From an uncultured Prevotellaceae bacterium (GTDB lineage Bacteria > Bacteroidota > Bacteroidia > Bacteroidales > Bacteroidaceae), in NCBI GenBank assembly GCA_900318995.1, contig ONMR01000005.1, positions 48,203 through 112,202 of the forward strand: a stretch of 64,000 nucleotides of DNA. Reading direction: 5' to 3'. Under the pieces are notes generated by a model that saw nothing but the letters and a program-made list of their open reading frames with translations, had not been told where the DNA came from and did no database searches. The number at the start of each line of letters is the position of its first letter. The first letter of the stretch is position 1. Of this stretch, positions 27,152 through 36,184 are shown in pieces. The position numbers and the translations under genes are program-made.

Positions 27152-27754
27152 ATGGGAAAAGGTAAAAGAAAAGTTCCCGGACTTAACCAGTCTTCAACAG
27201 CCGATATCTCGTTCATCCTGTTGATATTCTTCCTGGTGACCACATCTATGGACACAGACTCGGGTCTTCCCCGTCGTCTGCCCGAGTGGAACCCTGATGA
27301 GGTAGAGCAGGAGATGAAGATCAAGGAGCGTAACGTAATGACGGTCCAGGTCAACAAAAACAACGAGATTCACGTTAAGAATGGTGTCGTAAACCGTACG
27401 ATTGAAGTTTCGGAACTGAAGGATCTGGCTAAGGAGTTCATTGCGAACCCTGACGACAATCCCAACCTTCCGATCAAGGAGGATTATGACATAGAGGGCT
27501 ATGGAGTTGTGGTTACTACTGTAAAGCATGTAATCTCCCTCCAGACAGACCGTACTACTAATTACGAAATTTATTTCCAAGTTCAGCATGAGCTTTCAAA
27601 AGCTTACACCGAGCTGAGGGATGCCTGGGCAAAAAAGACTTTCGGTAAACCGTATGACCAGTGCGATGATAAGACCGAGCAGCCTATAGTCAGAGGTATG
27701 TACTCTAACAAGATTTCGGAAGCTGAACCTAAACAATATGGTACTGCACAATGA
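27152..27754 (+). CDS. exbD: ExbD/TolR-family transport protein (first copy)
   Basis: A 200-residue protein with one N-terminal transmembrane helix holding the proton-accepting Asp (STADISFILLIFFLVTTSMD) and a periplasmic domain. It is longer than E. coli ExbD (141 residues), mainly in the periplasmic part. It pairs with ExbB as the stator-rotor unit. Its stop overlaps the start of the second ExbD (ATGA), indicating coupled translation. Confidence 0.93.
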   Translation: MGKGKRKVPGLNQSSTADISFILLIFFLVTTSMDTDSGLPRRLPEWNPDEVEQEMKIKERNVMTVQVNKNNEIHVKNGVVNRTIEVSELKDLAKEFIANPDDNPNLPIKEDYDIEGYGVVVTTVKHVISLQTDRTTNYEIYFQVQHELSKAYTELRDAWAKKTFGKPYDQCDDKTEQPIVRGMYSNKISEAEPKQYGTAQ

Positions 27755-28227
27755 GTAAATTCAGAAGTAATGGAAAAAGGGAAATGCCGGAGTTGAATAC
27801 TTCGTCACTTCCGGACCTTATCTTTACCGTATTGTTCTTCTTCATGATGGTAACATCAATGCGTGATGTGGAAGTTAAGGTTCAGGTTAAGACTCCTACC
27901 GGTGGATCGGAGATTGAGAAACTTGAGAGGAAATCACTGGTGTCACATATTTACATTGGTCCTCCCTCCAAGTCATATCGTGCCATCTATGGCGCAGCTC
28001 CGCGTATTCAGCTCAACGAGTATTTTGCTGAGCCTGAGGCAATACGTGAGTTCGTGATCTCAGAACGTGAGAGCATGTATGAGAAGGATAAACCTCTCAT
28101 GAAGATGTCTCTTAAGATAGACCAGAATGTTCAGATGGGTATTGTAACCGATGTGAAGCAGGAGCTTCGTAAGGCTAAAGCTCTGAATATCGTCTATTCA
28201 GCTACAAAGGATAAGAGCAAGGAATAA
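27751..28227 (+). CDS. exbD: ExbD/TolR-family transport protein (second copy)
   Basis: A 158-residue ExbD paralogue with the Asp-bearing helix in SLPDLIFTVLFFFMMVTSMR and a periplasmic domain ending in a helix (VTDVKQELRKAKALNIVYSA). It overlaps the first ExbD by four bases and is followed by a strong terminator. Two different ExbD proteins per ExbB may give a mixed dimer in the pore; that is inference. The two copies share little sequence outside the helix. Confidence 0.92.
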   Translation: MSKFRSNGKREMPELNTSSLPDLIFTVLFFFMMVTSMRDVEVKVQVKTPTGGSEIEKLERKSLVSHIYIGPPSKSYRAIYGAAPRIQLNEYFAEPEAIREFVISERESMYEKDKPLMKMSLKIDQNVQMGIVTDVKQELRKAKALNIVYSATKDKSKE

Positions 28228-28248
28228 CGTAATTAACGTTCTATTATA

Positions 28249-28280
28249 AGAGAGGCTTCTTGTAGAAAAGAAGCCTCTCT
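28249..28280. terminator. Bidirectional terminator between exbD and folA
   Basis: A perfect 13-bp stem (28249-28261 with 28268-28280) with a 6-base loop lies between the convergent exbD and folA genes. The 3' side continues with T-rich sequence on the plus strand. Confidence 0.85.
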
Positions 28281-28284
28281 TTAT

Positions 28285-28773
28285 TTATCTATGATAAGTC
28301 AGGAATGAGAACGGGAACGGATTCTTATCGTCAGGTTCATGATCCTCACGGCTTATGAGCCTCCAATCTCCCTGGCCTTCAAAATCAGGAAAGAATGTGT
28401 CTGCCTGACCTGGGGTGTCATGGACCAGAGTGATATCCAACTCGTCGGCCAGGTCAAGGGCTTGACTGTATACCTGCGCACCTCCTATTATGAATACTTT
28501 TTCATCGGAACTGCAGTGATTCAATGCGTCAGAGAGTGAAGGGAATACTTCTGTTCCAGGGAATGATGCTCCGGACTGTCTTGTCAGTACAATGTTGCGA
28601 CGGTTGGGAAGCGCACCCTTGGGGAGTGATTCGAATGTCTTGCGTCCCATAATTACGGTATGTCCTGTGGTTAGGGCCTTAAACCGTTTAAGGTCTGCCG
28701 AAAGGTGATAAATCAGGTCTCCCTTATAACCTATGGCACCGTTCTCCGCTATGGCTACTATTATTGATATCAT
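28285..28773 (-). CDS. folA: Dihydrofolate reductase
   Basis: A 162-residue cytosolic enzyme that reduces dihydrofolate with NADPH. The sequence begins [20 protein letters not shown] and continues [12 protein letters not shown] (NADPH-binding), VLTRQ and [14 protein letters not shown], all diagnostic for bacterial DHFR. Length is standard. Its start overlaps the thyA stop by four bases, an arrangement that couples reductase and thymidylate synthase output. Confidence 0.96.
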   Translation of the reverse strand: MISIIVAIAENGAIGYKGDLIYHLSADLKRFKALTTGHTVIMGRKTFESLPKGALPNRRNIVLTRQSGASFPGTEVFPSLSDALNHCSSDEKVFIIGGAQVYSQALDLADELDITLVHDTPGQADTFFPDFEGQGDWRLISREDHEPDDKNPFPFSFLTYHR

Positions 28774-29564
28774 ACGGAAACGTCGGCTTTGATGTGAGGA
28801 TAAGGGTCATAACCCTCCAATTGGAAATCCTCATATTTGAAGTCAAATATGCTCTTTACATCGGGATTAATGATCATCTTGGGCAGTGGACGAGGCTGGC
28901 GGGTAAGCTGCAGACGCGCTTGCTCCAGATGATTCAGATAGAGGTGGGTATCACCTGTGGTATGGATAAAATCACCCGGTTTAAGTCCGGTTACCTGCGC
29001 CATCATCATGGTGAGAAGGGCATACGATGCTATGTTGAACGGCACGCCAAGGAATGTATCGGCACTGCGCTGGTAGAGTTGCAGGCTGAGTTTACCGTTT
29101 GCCACATAGAACTGGAAGAAAGCATGGCATGGGGGCAGATTCATGTTCTTGAGGTCTGCCACGTTCCATGCGCTTACTATTATGCGGCGTGAATCGGGGT
29201 TATGCTTGATGGTATCCACGGCCTCCGAAATCTGGTCTATGAAACCTCCGTCATAATCGGGCCATGAGCGCCACTGGTAGCCGTATATGTGCCCCAGGTT
29301 GCCGTCTGGATCGGCCCATTCGTTCCAGATACGCACTCCGCGATCCTGAAGCCACTTGGCATTGGTGTTGCCATCCAGAAACCAGAGCAATTCATAAATG
29401 ATGGATTTGAGGTGCAGTTTCTTTGTGGTCAGCAACGGGAATCCCTCCTCCAGGTTGAACCGCATCTGATGACCGAACACGCTTATTGTGCCGGTGCCGG
29501 TGCGGTCACCTTTCTGTACGCCTTCCTTTAGAATTCTGTCAAGCAGGTCGAGATACTGTTTCAT
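28770..29564 (-). CDS. thyA: Thymidylate synthase
   Basis: A 264-residue enzyme, the same length as E. coli ThyA, that methylates dUMP using methylene-tetrahydrofolate and yields dihydrofolate. The catalytic Cys146 is in [12 protein letters not shown]; folate and dUMP contacts are in [20 protein letters not shown]-type N-terminus (shorter segments [10 protein letters not shown] and [15 protein letters not shown] are visible) and [20 protein letters not shown]. It overlaps folA, which regenerates the cofactor. A variant -7 box TATATTCG lies upstream near 29585-29592. Confidence 0.97.
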   Translation of the reverse strand: MKQYLDLLDRILKEGVQKGDRTGTGTISVFGHQMRFNLEEGFPLLTTKKLHLKSIIYELLWFLDGNTNAKWLQDRGVRIWNEWADPDGNLGHIYGYQWRSWPDYDGGFIDQISEAVDTIKHNPDSRRIIVSAWNVADLKNMNLPPCHAFFQFYVANGKLSLQLYQRSADTFLGVPFNIASYALLTMMMAQVTGLKPGDFIHTTGDTHLYLNHLEQARLQLTRQPRPLPKMIINPDVKSIFDFKYEDFQLEGYDPYPHIKADVSV

Positions 29565-29637
29565 TCAGTTTTCCTTTTTATTGTCTGCGAATATACTGAT
29601 TTTTTGGCTTACCTTCGCGTTATAATACAACTAAGGC

Positions 29638-30999
29638 ATGGCATTTCCAGAGGAATTTATCAACATCTTACCGGCTACCGGACGTGATGCTTTGCTGGCT
29701 GCATTGGAGACGGAACCTGAGGTAAGCATAAGGTTCAATTCCAAGGCCGGCGATGCCCAAAGTCTTGTTCTTGAGTCACTTGGATGCAATGCCGATGGCC
29801 GCGTCCCGTGGATGGACCTGGCCGTCTATCTGGATCATCGTCCGCAGTTTACCATGGATCCGTTGCTGCATCAGGGCTGCTACTATGTACAGGAGGCTTC
29901 GTCCATGTTCCTGGCCCAGGCTTTGAAAAAATGCGTGAGCGGTCCGGTCCGTGCACTTGACCTGTGTGCCGCTCCGGGCGGAAAGTCAACCCTGCTTGCC
30001 GGGCTGCTTCCTGAGGGGAGTCTGCTCATATCGAACGAGATCCAACGCTCCCGTGCCCAGGTACTTGCCGAGAACATGGTCAAGTGGGGACGTCCGGGCG
30101 TGATGGTAACCTGCAATACTCCTAAGCAGATTGGCGAGTCCAGCCTTATGTTTGACCTGATTGCGGTGGATGCTCCCTGTTCCGGAGAGGGAATGTTCCG
30201 AAAGGATGAGGTTGCCGTGCGCGACTGGAGCCTCAAGAACGTGGAGATGTGCGCGGCACGCCAGCGTGAGATAATAGAGGATATATGGCCTGCACTCAAG
30301 GCCGGAGGATACCTTATTTACAGCACCTGCACATTCAACCGTCTGGAGGATGAGGACAATGTGCGTTGGATTATGGACAGGTTCGGGGCTCAGGCCATTG
30401 ACCTTGATCCCGATCCCCAGTGGAATATTGCCGGTTCGCTGACTGAGGATAGTATGCCTGTGTACCATTTCATGCAGCACCGCACCCGCGGCGAGGGATT
30501 CTTCCTTTGCTTGCTGCGCAAACCTGAGGGTGCGGCTGCAGGCATTAAGAGCAGATCTTTCAGGGGTGATGGCTCAAAGGTTCCTGCCGAATGCAAGCAT
30601 TGGCTAAAACCGGAGGGCGGTTTTGAGTTCTTCATTAAGAACGAGTCGGTATTTGCGTTGCCATCAGACCTTGAGGATGATATGTGGCAGGCTGGACTGG
30701 AGCTGTATGCTCTTGTGCCCGGTATTGAGGTGGCTGTCTTGAAGGGGCATGACTGGATTCCGGCTCATGCTCTTGCCATGAGCAGTGCTCTTAACCGTGA
30801 TGCTTTCTGCAGCGTTGAGGTGTCACGACAGCAGGCTCTTGCATATCTGCACTGTGATGCCATAAGACTTGAGGATGCGCCGCGCGGCGTCGTGCTGTTA
30901 ACTTATAAGGATATACCCTTGGGATTTGCCAAGAATATTGGAAACAGGGCAAACAATCTGTATCCTCAGGAATGGAGGATAAGGAATTCTGTAGGTTGA
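29638..30999 (+). CDS. 16S rRNA m5C methyltransferase, RsmF/RsmB (NOL1/NOP2/Sun) family
   Basis: A 453-residue SAM-dependent RNA methyltransferase. The SAM motif is ALDLCAAPGGKSTLLA; the two catalytic cysteines are Cys181 in DAPCSGEGMFRKD and Cys231 in YSTCTFNRLEDEDN. The C-terminal 150 residues form a PUA-like RNA-binding part as in RsmF. The combination of the GEGMFRKD loop and C-terminal extension makes RsmF-like substrate (16S C1407) most likely, by family. The gene is divergent from thyA across a 73-base gap and converges on the porE-like gene with no space. Confidence 0.88.
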   Translation: MAFPEEFINILPATGRDALLAALETEPEVSIRFNSKAGDAQSLVLESLGCNADGRVPWMDLAVYLDHRPQFTMDPLLHQGCYYVQEASSMFLAQALKKCVSGPVRALDLCAAPGGKSTLLAGLLPEGSLLISNEIQRSRAQVLAENMVKWGRPGVMVTCNTPKQIGESSLMFDLIAVDAPCSGEGMFRKDEVAVRDWSLKNVEMCAARQREIIEDIWPALKAGGYLIYSTCTFNRLEDEDNVRWIMDRFGAQAIDLDPDPQWNIAGSLTEDSMPVYHFMQHRTRGEGFFLCLLRKPEGAAAGIKSRSFRGDGSKVPAECKHWLKPEGGFEFFIKNESVFALPSDLEDDMWQAGLELYALVPGIEVAVLKGHDWIPAHALAMSSALNRDAFCSVEVSRQQALAYLHCDAIRLEDAPRGVVLLTYKDIPLGFAKNIGNRANNLYPQEWRIRNSVG

Positions 31000-32979
31000 T
31001 CATCGGCCACCGAAAAGGCCATATGTAGTACGTATGACACGGAACTCAGTGCGGCGGTTAAGCTGATTGCAGATTTCCTGTTCTTCATCATTCAGGGTCT
31101 TGATGAATTCTTCCGTCAAGACAGTCTCCTCTTTCAGGAAACTGTACTTTTCGGCCATCTTCCTATTTATGGTCTTGGGTTGAGACTCTCCGTAGCCGCG
31201 GGCTGTAAGACGGTCTTTCCTGATACCATTCTTAATCAGATAATCCACTACACTTTCGGCACGCTGTTGTGACAGACGTTTGTTGTAGTCATCGTCACCC
31301 TTGTAATCACAGTGGGCACCTATCTCAATGGTTACACCTGCATTGTCCGTAAGCAACCGCACCAGCTCATTGAGGGACTCGGCAGACTCTGGACGAAGTG
31401 TAGCGCTGTTGAAGTCAAAGAATATGTTGTCTATCAGTACAGGCTTGGAGATTGATGAAAGCGGGAACTGGAGCACATATTCGCGGTCCTGGTCAGTGCT
31501 GTCGGCAGTCATTTCCTGCTTGTAGTTCATGTAGCCTTTTGAGGTGCCGAGCAACAGATAGCTTACCCCGGGATTTATCCGTTGGGTAAAAGACCCGTCT
31601 TCCTTTACGTTGATTTTCATGTTGGTGCCGTCATTACCGATCAGGTAAACCAGTGCATCGGGCAATTCATATCCGTCTTTTTCATATACCCAGCCTGTAA
31701 TCTTGTGAACGGTCTCAGGCAGTTCGAATGAGTATATATGGTCACGTCCACGGCCGTCATTCCGATTACTCGAGAAGAATCCGCGTGTATAATCTCCTTC
31801 AAATGTCATTCCAAAATCATCGGAGGCCGAGTTTACGGGTGTTCCCAGATTGCTGACTGTCCATGTGCTGTCACTGGTGCTGACGGCCCGGAATATGTCC
31901 AGACCACCCATCCCGGGATGTCCGTTTGACGAAAAATACAGTTCTCCGTTCTTGCGGAATGTGGGGAACATTTCATTGCCTGGGGTATTGATTTCAGGTC
32001 CAAGGTTCTCAGCACCTATCAGGCGTCCGTCAATGGGTACACGCCACAGGTCCATTCCGCCGTAACCGCCGTCCATATCAGATACAAAATAGAGCCATTT
32101 TCCATCGGGCGATGCTGCAGGGTGGGCATAGTTGTATATGGAGTCTCTTGAATTGCCGAACGGATTGCCTGTTGACCAGGATGCATCGGCGCGTGATGCT
32201 CTGTAGATAGCGGCAGGGCGGGGCTGTTGAGGATCGGATGAACAGTAGGTATAGTACATGGTCGAGAAATTCGGGCTCAGTGAACAGGAACCATCCTCAA
32301 ACTCGGTATTGATGCCACCCTCAACCAATTCCGGTTTACTCCACTTGCCTTTATCATCCTTGCGCGAAAAAAAGAAGTCGCAGCTTTTCATGCCGGTTAT
32401 GGCGTTCAATTCTTCGCCGGTGGCCTCTTTACGCGTTGAGGTAAAGTAGAGCACGTCGTACTCCTGGCTTCCGAAAACAGGAGACCAGTCGCTGTACCGG
32501 CTGTTCAGTATGGGATCTTTCTTTACTATGTATCTGGTGGGATTGTCTTTCCATTGCTGGATGAGATGGCAGGATTCCAGACCGTTCTGAGCCAGGACAT
32601 CGTTGGGGTCATGTTCCAGTGCAATCAGATAATTTTTTTCGGCCTCTGCCGGTTTTCCGTCAAGGCGTAGCATATCGGCCAGATAACGGTATACTACAGA
32701 GTCCGGGTAGTGGTATCTGATGGCATTCCGGTAAGCGGCCAGGGCTCTTGGAATGTAGTTGGTGCGACGGTAGCATTCGGCTAATTTGAATGCTGTAGCG
32801 GCTCGCAACTCTTTCTCAGTAGATGGCGTGCCTGCATAGGCTTTCTTGTACAGTGCTGCAGCATCGGTATACTCTCCCAAAGCGTATTTCTGGTCACCTT
32901 TACGCAGACTGAGTTCGGCCCCGCAGCTGCAAAACAACCACAGGGCTGCAACTAAAAGGTATGCAGCCGTTCTTTTCAT
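31000..32979 (-). CDS. PorE-like lipoprotein: TPR, PD40 propeller, carboxypeptidase-like domain, OmpA domain
   Basis: A 659-residue lipoprotein (ALWLFCSCGAELSL, Cys near 19). The order of domains is TPR helices (about 25-130), a PD40/WD40-like propeller (about 160-420; HPAASPDGKWLYFVSDMDGG, ELYFSSNGHPGMGGLDIFRA), a small carboxypeptidase-regulatory beta domain (about 430-500, VHKITGWVYEKDGYELPDAL) and a C-terminal OmpA peptidoglycan-binding domain (about 525-655, IEIGAHCDYKGDDDYNKRLS). This is the architecture described for the T9SS component PorE. Several paralogues with this layout exist in Bacteroidales, so the exact role is probable, not proven. A longer frame starts at 33036, but the lipoprotein signal begins at 32979. 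Confidence 0.85.
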   Translation of the reverse strand: MKRTAAYLLVAALWLFCSCGAELSLRKGDQKYALGEYTDAAALYKKAYAGTPSTEKELRAATAFKLAECYRRTNYIPRALAAYRNAIRYHYPDSVVYRYLADMLRLDGKPAEAEKNYLIALEHDPNDVLAQNGLESCHLIQQWKDNPTRYIVKKDPILNSRYSDWSPVFGSQEYDVLYFTSTRKEATGEELNAITGMKSCDFFFSRKDDKGKWSKPELVEGGINTEFEDGSCSLSPNFSTMYYTYCSSDPQQPRPAAIYRASRADASWSTGNPFGNSRDSIYNYAHPAASPDGKWLYFVSDMDGGYGGMDLWRVPIDGRLIGAENLGPEINTPGNEMFPTFRKNGELYFSSNGHPGMGGLDIFRAVSTSDSTWTVSNLGTPVNSASDDFGMTFEGDYTRGFFSSNRNDGRGRDHIYSFELPETVHKITGWVYEKDGYELPDALVYLIGNDGTNMKINVKEDGSFTQRINPGVSYLLLGTSKGYMNYKQEMTADSTDQDREYVLQFPLSSISKPVLIDNIFFDFNSATLRPESAESLNELVRLLTDNAGVTIEIGAHCDYKGDDDYNKRLSQQRAESVVDYLIKNGIRKDRLTARGYGESQPKTINRKMAEKYSFLKEETVLTEEFIKTLNDEEQEICNQLNRRTEFRVIRTTYGLFGGR

Positions 32980-33036
32980 GTATAGTAATAACTGATATTT
33001 CAATGTTTTATTGTGATATTGAAATGAGCCGTACAC

Positions 33037-33057
33037 ACAAATTAATTTGTATGTTTG
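33037..33057 (+). promoter_or_regulatory. Divergent promoter region with palindrome
   Basis: TATGTTTG at 33050-33057 fits the TAnnTTTG -7 box for the plus-strand gene at 33092. Just before it CAAATTAATTTG (33037-33048) is a perfect 12-base palindrome that offers a TTAATTTG box to both strands, so it may also serve the minus-strand porE-like gene. Confidence 0.45.
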
Positions 33058-33091
33058 TGGTACTAAAGCTGATTAGCAATTGAATAGGTAT

Positions 33092-33616
33092 ATGAAACGT
33101 TTTCTGTTGATAACACTGTGCCTGTTGAGCCTTACTCAACTTGCTTTTTCTCAAACCAGAGTTTCGGCCCCCGGAGCCATCTACAGGTACGGAGATATGT
33201 TCCGATGGAAACATAATGATACGGAACTGACTGACCGTCAGTATGAAAGATATTTTGACGATGATTTATACCACACTTATGTGGGAGGTCATAATCAGTT
33301 TAATCTGGGCGGAGCATGCTGGATGTATGGTATGCTGTGTCTGGTAATGACGGTTGTGGAATTTGACCCCAAGGCGGATAGTCAGAGTGGCTCCTTTTAT
33401 GCATATATCGGTGGCGCAAATGCTTTAATCTGCTTGGGGAGCGTATTCACCGGAATAGGAAAGGGGCGTCTTGATTGGGTTGAGAAAACGTTCAACAGTC
33501 AGAATGCCGCCACCAATGAGGTGTCTTATGCCACAAAATTTAAAATAAGCCCATCTGTCCTGATGACTGCACAGCGGGATATAGGGCTTGGAGCAACTGT
33601 CAGCTTCTCCTTTTGA
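33092..33616 (+). CDS. Secreted or periplasmic protein of unknown function
   Basis: A 174-residue protein with a clear signal peptide (MKRFLLITLCLLSLTQLAFS). The mature part is rich in aromatic residues, has two hydrophobic stretches (ACWMYGMLCLVMTVVEF and YAYIGGANALICLGSVFTGI) that may be membrane helices, and ends SVLMTAQRDIGLGATVSFSF, an aromatic C-terminus of the type seen in outer-membrane proteins. No family is recognised. A TTG-initiated frame from 33080 is less likely than the ATG at 33092. It is divergent from the porE-like gene and shares its promoter region. Confidence 0.7.
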   Translation: MKRFLLITLCLLSLTQLAFSQTRVSAPGAIYRYGDMFRWKHNDTELTDRQYERYFDDDLYHTYVGGHNQFNLGGACWMYGMLCLVMTVVEFDPKADSQSGSFYAYIGGANALICLGSVFTGIGKGRLDWVEKTFNSQNAATNEVSYATKFKISPSVLMTAQRDIGLGATVSFSF

Positions 33617-33645
33617 CTGTAAAGATTAAGGTATCCTTGTATGCT

Positions 33646-35427
33646 CTAAAGGCGCGATGAGTTGTCGGCCAGCACATCGTGCACAAGGGTGGTGACCATC
33701 TGCTTGAGCTCTTCCATGAACTGGGCGGGTTGGTATTTGCCTCGCTCTATCTCGCGCAGGCGTTTCTCCCAAATACCCGTAAGCTCTGCGCTCTTGAGCA
33801 ATTCCTCATGGATAAGGTCTATCAGACCGATGCCCGTGGGGGTGGGATAGAGGTTCTTCTTCTCCTTGCGCATGTACCCGCGTTTATATAAGGTTTCTAT
33901 TATTGCTGCTCGTGTTGAGGGGCGGCCTATTCCGTTCTCCTTCATTGCATCGCGTAGTTCCTCGTCGTTCACCAGCTTGCCGGCGGTTTCCATTGCACGC
34001 AGCAGGGTGGCCTCGGTGTAGGGTTTGGGCGGGGTGGTCCATTTCTCCTGCAGTTCAGGCAGGTGGGGGCCGTTTTCATCGACCGTGAACTGGGGGAGTA
34101 TGCGCTCTTCGTCATCGGCCTTATCGTCCGATTTCTCTTTTTCAAAGAGTACGCGCCAGCCTGGTTTCAGGATTTCGCGACCGGTGGTCTTGAATTCGGC
34201 ACGGCCGGCCTTGCCAAGGACGGTTGTCTGGGCGTAGAGGCAGTCGGGGTAGAACACCGCGATGAATCGGCGGGCTATCAGGTCAAACACCGCGCGCTCC
34301 TGCTGGTTAAGGTTATTTGGATAGACTCCGGTGGGTATGATGGCGTGGTGATCGGTCACCTTGCTGTTGTCAAACACCTTCTTGGACCTGGGTAGTTTCT
34401 GTCCCTCCAGCGGGGCGGTGAACTGGGCGTAATCCTTGAGCCCCTTGAGTATGCCGGGGCATTTGGGGTAGATGTCATCGCTCAGGAACGTGGTGTCTAC
34501 ACGCGGGTATGTGGTTATCTTCTTCTCGTAGAGTGACTGGATGGTCTTGAGGGTGTCATCGGCCGAATACCCGTATTTGCGGTTACACTCCACCTGCAGC
34601 GATGTGAGGTCAAAAAGGCGCGGGGCAAAGTCACGGCCCTCCTTGCGGGTTACATCGGTAATGACAAAATTCAGGGGGCGGATCTCTTCCAGTAGTGCCT
34701 GGCCGTCCTCAATCTTGGTGAACTTGCCCTTTGTATATGAAAAGGTGGTGTCGCGATAGACGGTCTTGAGTTCCCAGTACTGCTCGGGTTTGAAGTTGTC
34801 TATCTCCTTCTGGCGGTTAACCACCAATGCCAGAGTGGGGGTCTGGACGCGGCCAATGGATAGCACCTGGCGGTTGTTGCCCGCACGGTACTTTATTGTG
34901 TACAGACGCGTGGCGTTCATTCCAAGCAACCAGTCACCTATGGCGCGGCACAGGCCGGCCTCATAGAGTGACTTGAACGCATCCTGATCCTGCAGGTGGC
35001 TGAAACCCTCACGAATGGACTCCTCGGTCAGTGATGATATCCAAAGGCGTTTTACGGGGCATTTGGCGCCGGCTTTCTGCATCACCCAGCGCTGAATGAG
35101 CTCACCCTCCTGGCCGGCATCACCGCAGTTGATAATGCCGTCGGCCTTCTGCATGAGTGACTCAATTATCTTGAACTGTTTCTCTATTCCCTTATCCTCA
35201 ATCAACTTGATACCGAACCGGGGCGGAATCATGGGCAGGCTGCCCAGACTCCAGTTCTTCCAGTTGGCAGTGTAATCATGGGGTTCCTTAAGGGTACACA
35301 AATGGCCGAAGGTCCAGGTTACCTGATAACCGTTACCCTCAATGTACCCGTCGTGTTTTGTCTTGGCGCCCAGCACATCGGCTATATCCTTTGCCACGCT
35401 GGGCTTCTCAGCAATACATACAATCAT
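33646..35427 (-). CDS. topB: DNA topoisomerase III (type IA)
   Basis: A 593-residue type IA topoisomerase that relaxes or decatenates DNA through a Tyr-DNA intermediate. The Toprim domain starts IVCIAEKPSVAKDIADVLGA (Glu7) and continues INCGDAGQEGELIQRW, the acidic triad in the form usual for Bacteroidota. The active Tyr307 lies in ITTYPRVDTTFLSDDI, and HHAIIPTG and GRPSTRAAIIETLYKRGYM are family hallmarks. There are no C-terminal zinc fingers, so it is shorter than many plasmid or conjugative copies and looks like the chromosomal version. It follows a lipocalin-like gene by six bases on the same strand. Confidence 0.94.
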   Translation of the reverse strand: MIVCIAEKPSVAKDIADVLGAKTKHDGYIEGNGYQVTWTFGHLCTLKEPHDYTANWKNWSLGSLPMIPPRFGIKLIEDKGIEKQFKIIESLMQKADGIINCGDAGQEGELIQRWVMQKAGAKCPVKRLWISSLTEESIREGFSHLQDQDAFKSLYEAGLCRAIGDWLLGMNATRLYTIKYRAGNNRQVLSIGRVQTPTLALVVNRQKEIDNFKPEQYWELKTVYRDTTFSYTKGKFTKIEDGQALLEEIRPLNFVITDVTRKEGRDFAPRLFDLTSLQVECNRKYGYSADDTLKTIQSLYEKKITTYPRVDTTFLSDDIYPKCPGILKGLKDYAQFTAPLEGQKLPRSKKVFDNSKVTDHHAIIPTGVYPNNLNQQERAVFDLIARRFIAVFYPDCLYAQTTVLGKAGRAEFKTTGREILKPGWRVLFEKEKSDDKADDEERILPQFTVDENGPHLPELQEKWTTPPKPYTEATLLRAMETAGKLVNDEELRDAMKENGIGRPSTRAAIIETLYKRGYMRKEKKNLYPTPTGIGLIDLIHEELLKSAELTGIWEKRLREIERGKYQPAQFMEELKQMVTTLVHDVLADNSSRL

Positions 35428-35433
35428 GGATTG

Positions 35434-36015
35434 TTATTTCTTTTCCAGCTTGAAGATATCCCTGTTGATCTTGACCGACAGTGTGGTCTGGGTAAATGAA
35501 ACCACGTTCCATTTCTTGACATACCAGTCTGTTCCTTCCTCCAGGTCACGCTCTATACCGCTTTCTATAAGAGACTGATCGGTCTCATACCACTGTACCG
35601 CCTCCATTGTCACAGTATTGTATTCATAATAAGAATACTTGCTGGGCGACAAGCTTGTTATGGCATAGGATGCCCATTGCTGCTTTGGCGTAAGTGTAAG
35701 GACACCGTTGGAGTATTCCCACGTTCCCTTTTCCTTGTTACCTACAGTTTTTAGGCCTTGAACATCATCGTTTATAGAACCGGCAGTCTGATGTGTATGC
35801 CAAGTAGTGTAGTTCTTTCCGTCAAACTCTATACGCCAGTTCTGGGGATATCCTTGAGCAAAATCGGCTGTTACGCCGCCCTCCCATGTTCCTTTCAGGG
35901 ATTCTTCTGTTATATTGACGGTATTGTTTTCGGGAGTATCATTCTTGTCATCAGGATTGCAGGCAACGCCAAATGCTGCTATTGCCAAAATCAAAGGGAA
36001 ATAGAACTTATTCAT
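35434..36015 (-). CDS. Lipocalin-like lipoprotein
   Basis: A 193-residue lipoprotein (FPLILAIAAFGVAC, Cys19) followed by a flexible D/N/T-rich linker and one beta-barrel-like domain starting ESLKGTWEGGV, with GTWEYSNGVLTLTPKQQW in the middle. The G-x-W start and strand pattern match lipocalin-like domains of Bacteroidales. It lies upstream of topB and the six-base gap implies co-transcription, but no functional tie is apparent. Confidence 0.75.
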   Translation of the reverse strand: MNKFYFPLILAIAAFGVACNPDDKNDTPENNTVNITEESLKGTWEGGVTADFAQGYPQNWRIEFDGKNYTTWHTHQTAGSINDDVQGLKTVGNKEKGTWEYSNGVLTLTPKQQWASYAITSLSPSKYSYYEYNTVTMEAVQWYETDQSLIESGIERDLEEGTDWYVKKWNVVSFTQTTLSVKINRDIFKLEKK

Positions 36016-36048
36016 ATCATTTGCAGTTTATCATCATTACAAAGAAAA

Positions 36049-36056
36049 CAAAAATA
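36049..36056 (-). promoter_or_regulatory. Promoter -7 box for the lipocalin gene and topB
   Basis: The minus strand reads TATTTTTG, matching TAnnTTTG, 34 bases before the ATG at 36015. Confidence 0.5.
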
Positions 36057-36157
36057 GATAAAGCATACAAGTTTTCAGCAAAATCTTCCATCGGGTAAAA
36101 TCGGTACAATTGGGGTCAGACCCCTTTTGTATTGTGGTCAAAGGATTGAAAAGAACC

Positions 36158-36184
36158 AAAAGGTTGAATCGGATTGAGTCAGAC
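36158..36184. repeat. 27-bp motif, copy 1 (overlaps the DUF2442 stop codon)
   Basis: This 27-base motif matches 37984-38010 at 26 of 27 positions and is partly repeated at 39534-39557. It contains the imperfect inverted repeat GACTC/GAGTC and on the minus strand leads into a T-run, so it may be a weak terminator for the DUF2442 gene. A separate palindrome GGGGTCAGACCCC lies at about 36112-36124. Confidence 0.6.

Noticed and set aside
36112-36124. GGGGTCAGACCCC palindrome
   Set aside because: Short and isolated; could be a terminator remnant but has no clear T-run or gene to serve, so it is only mentioned.
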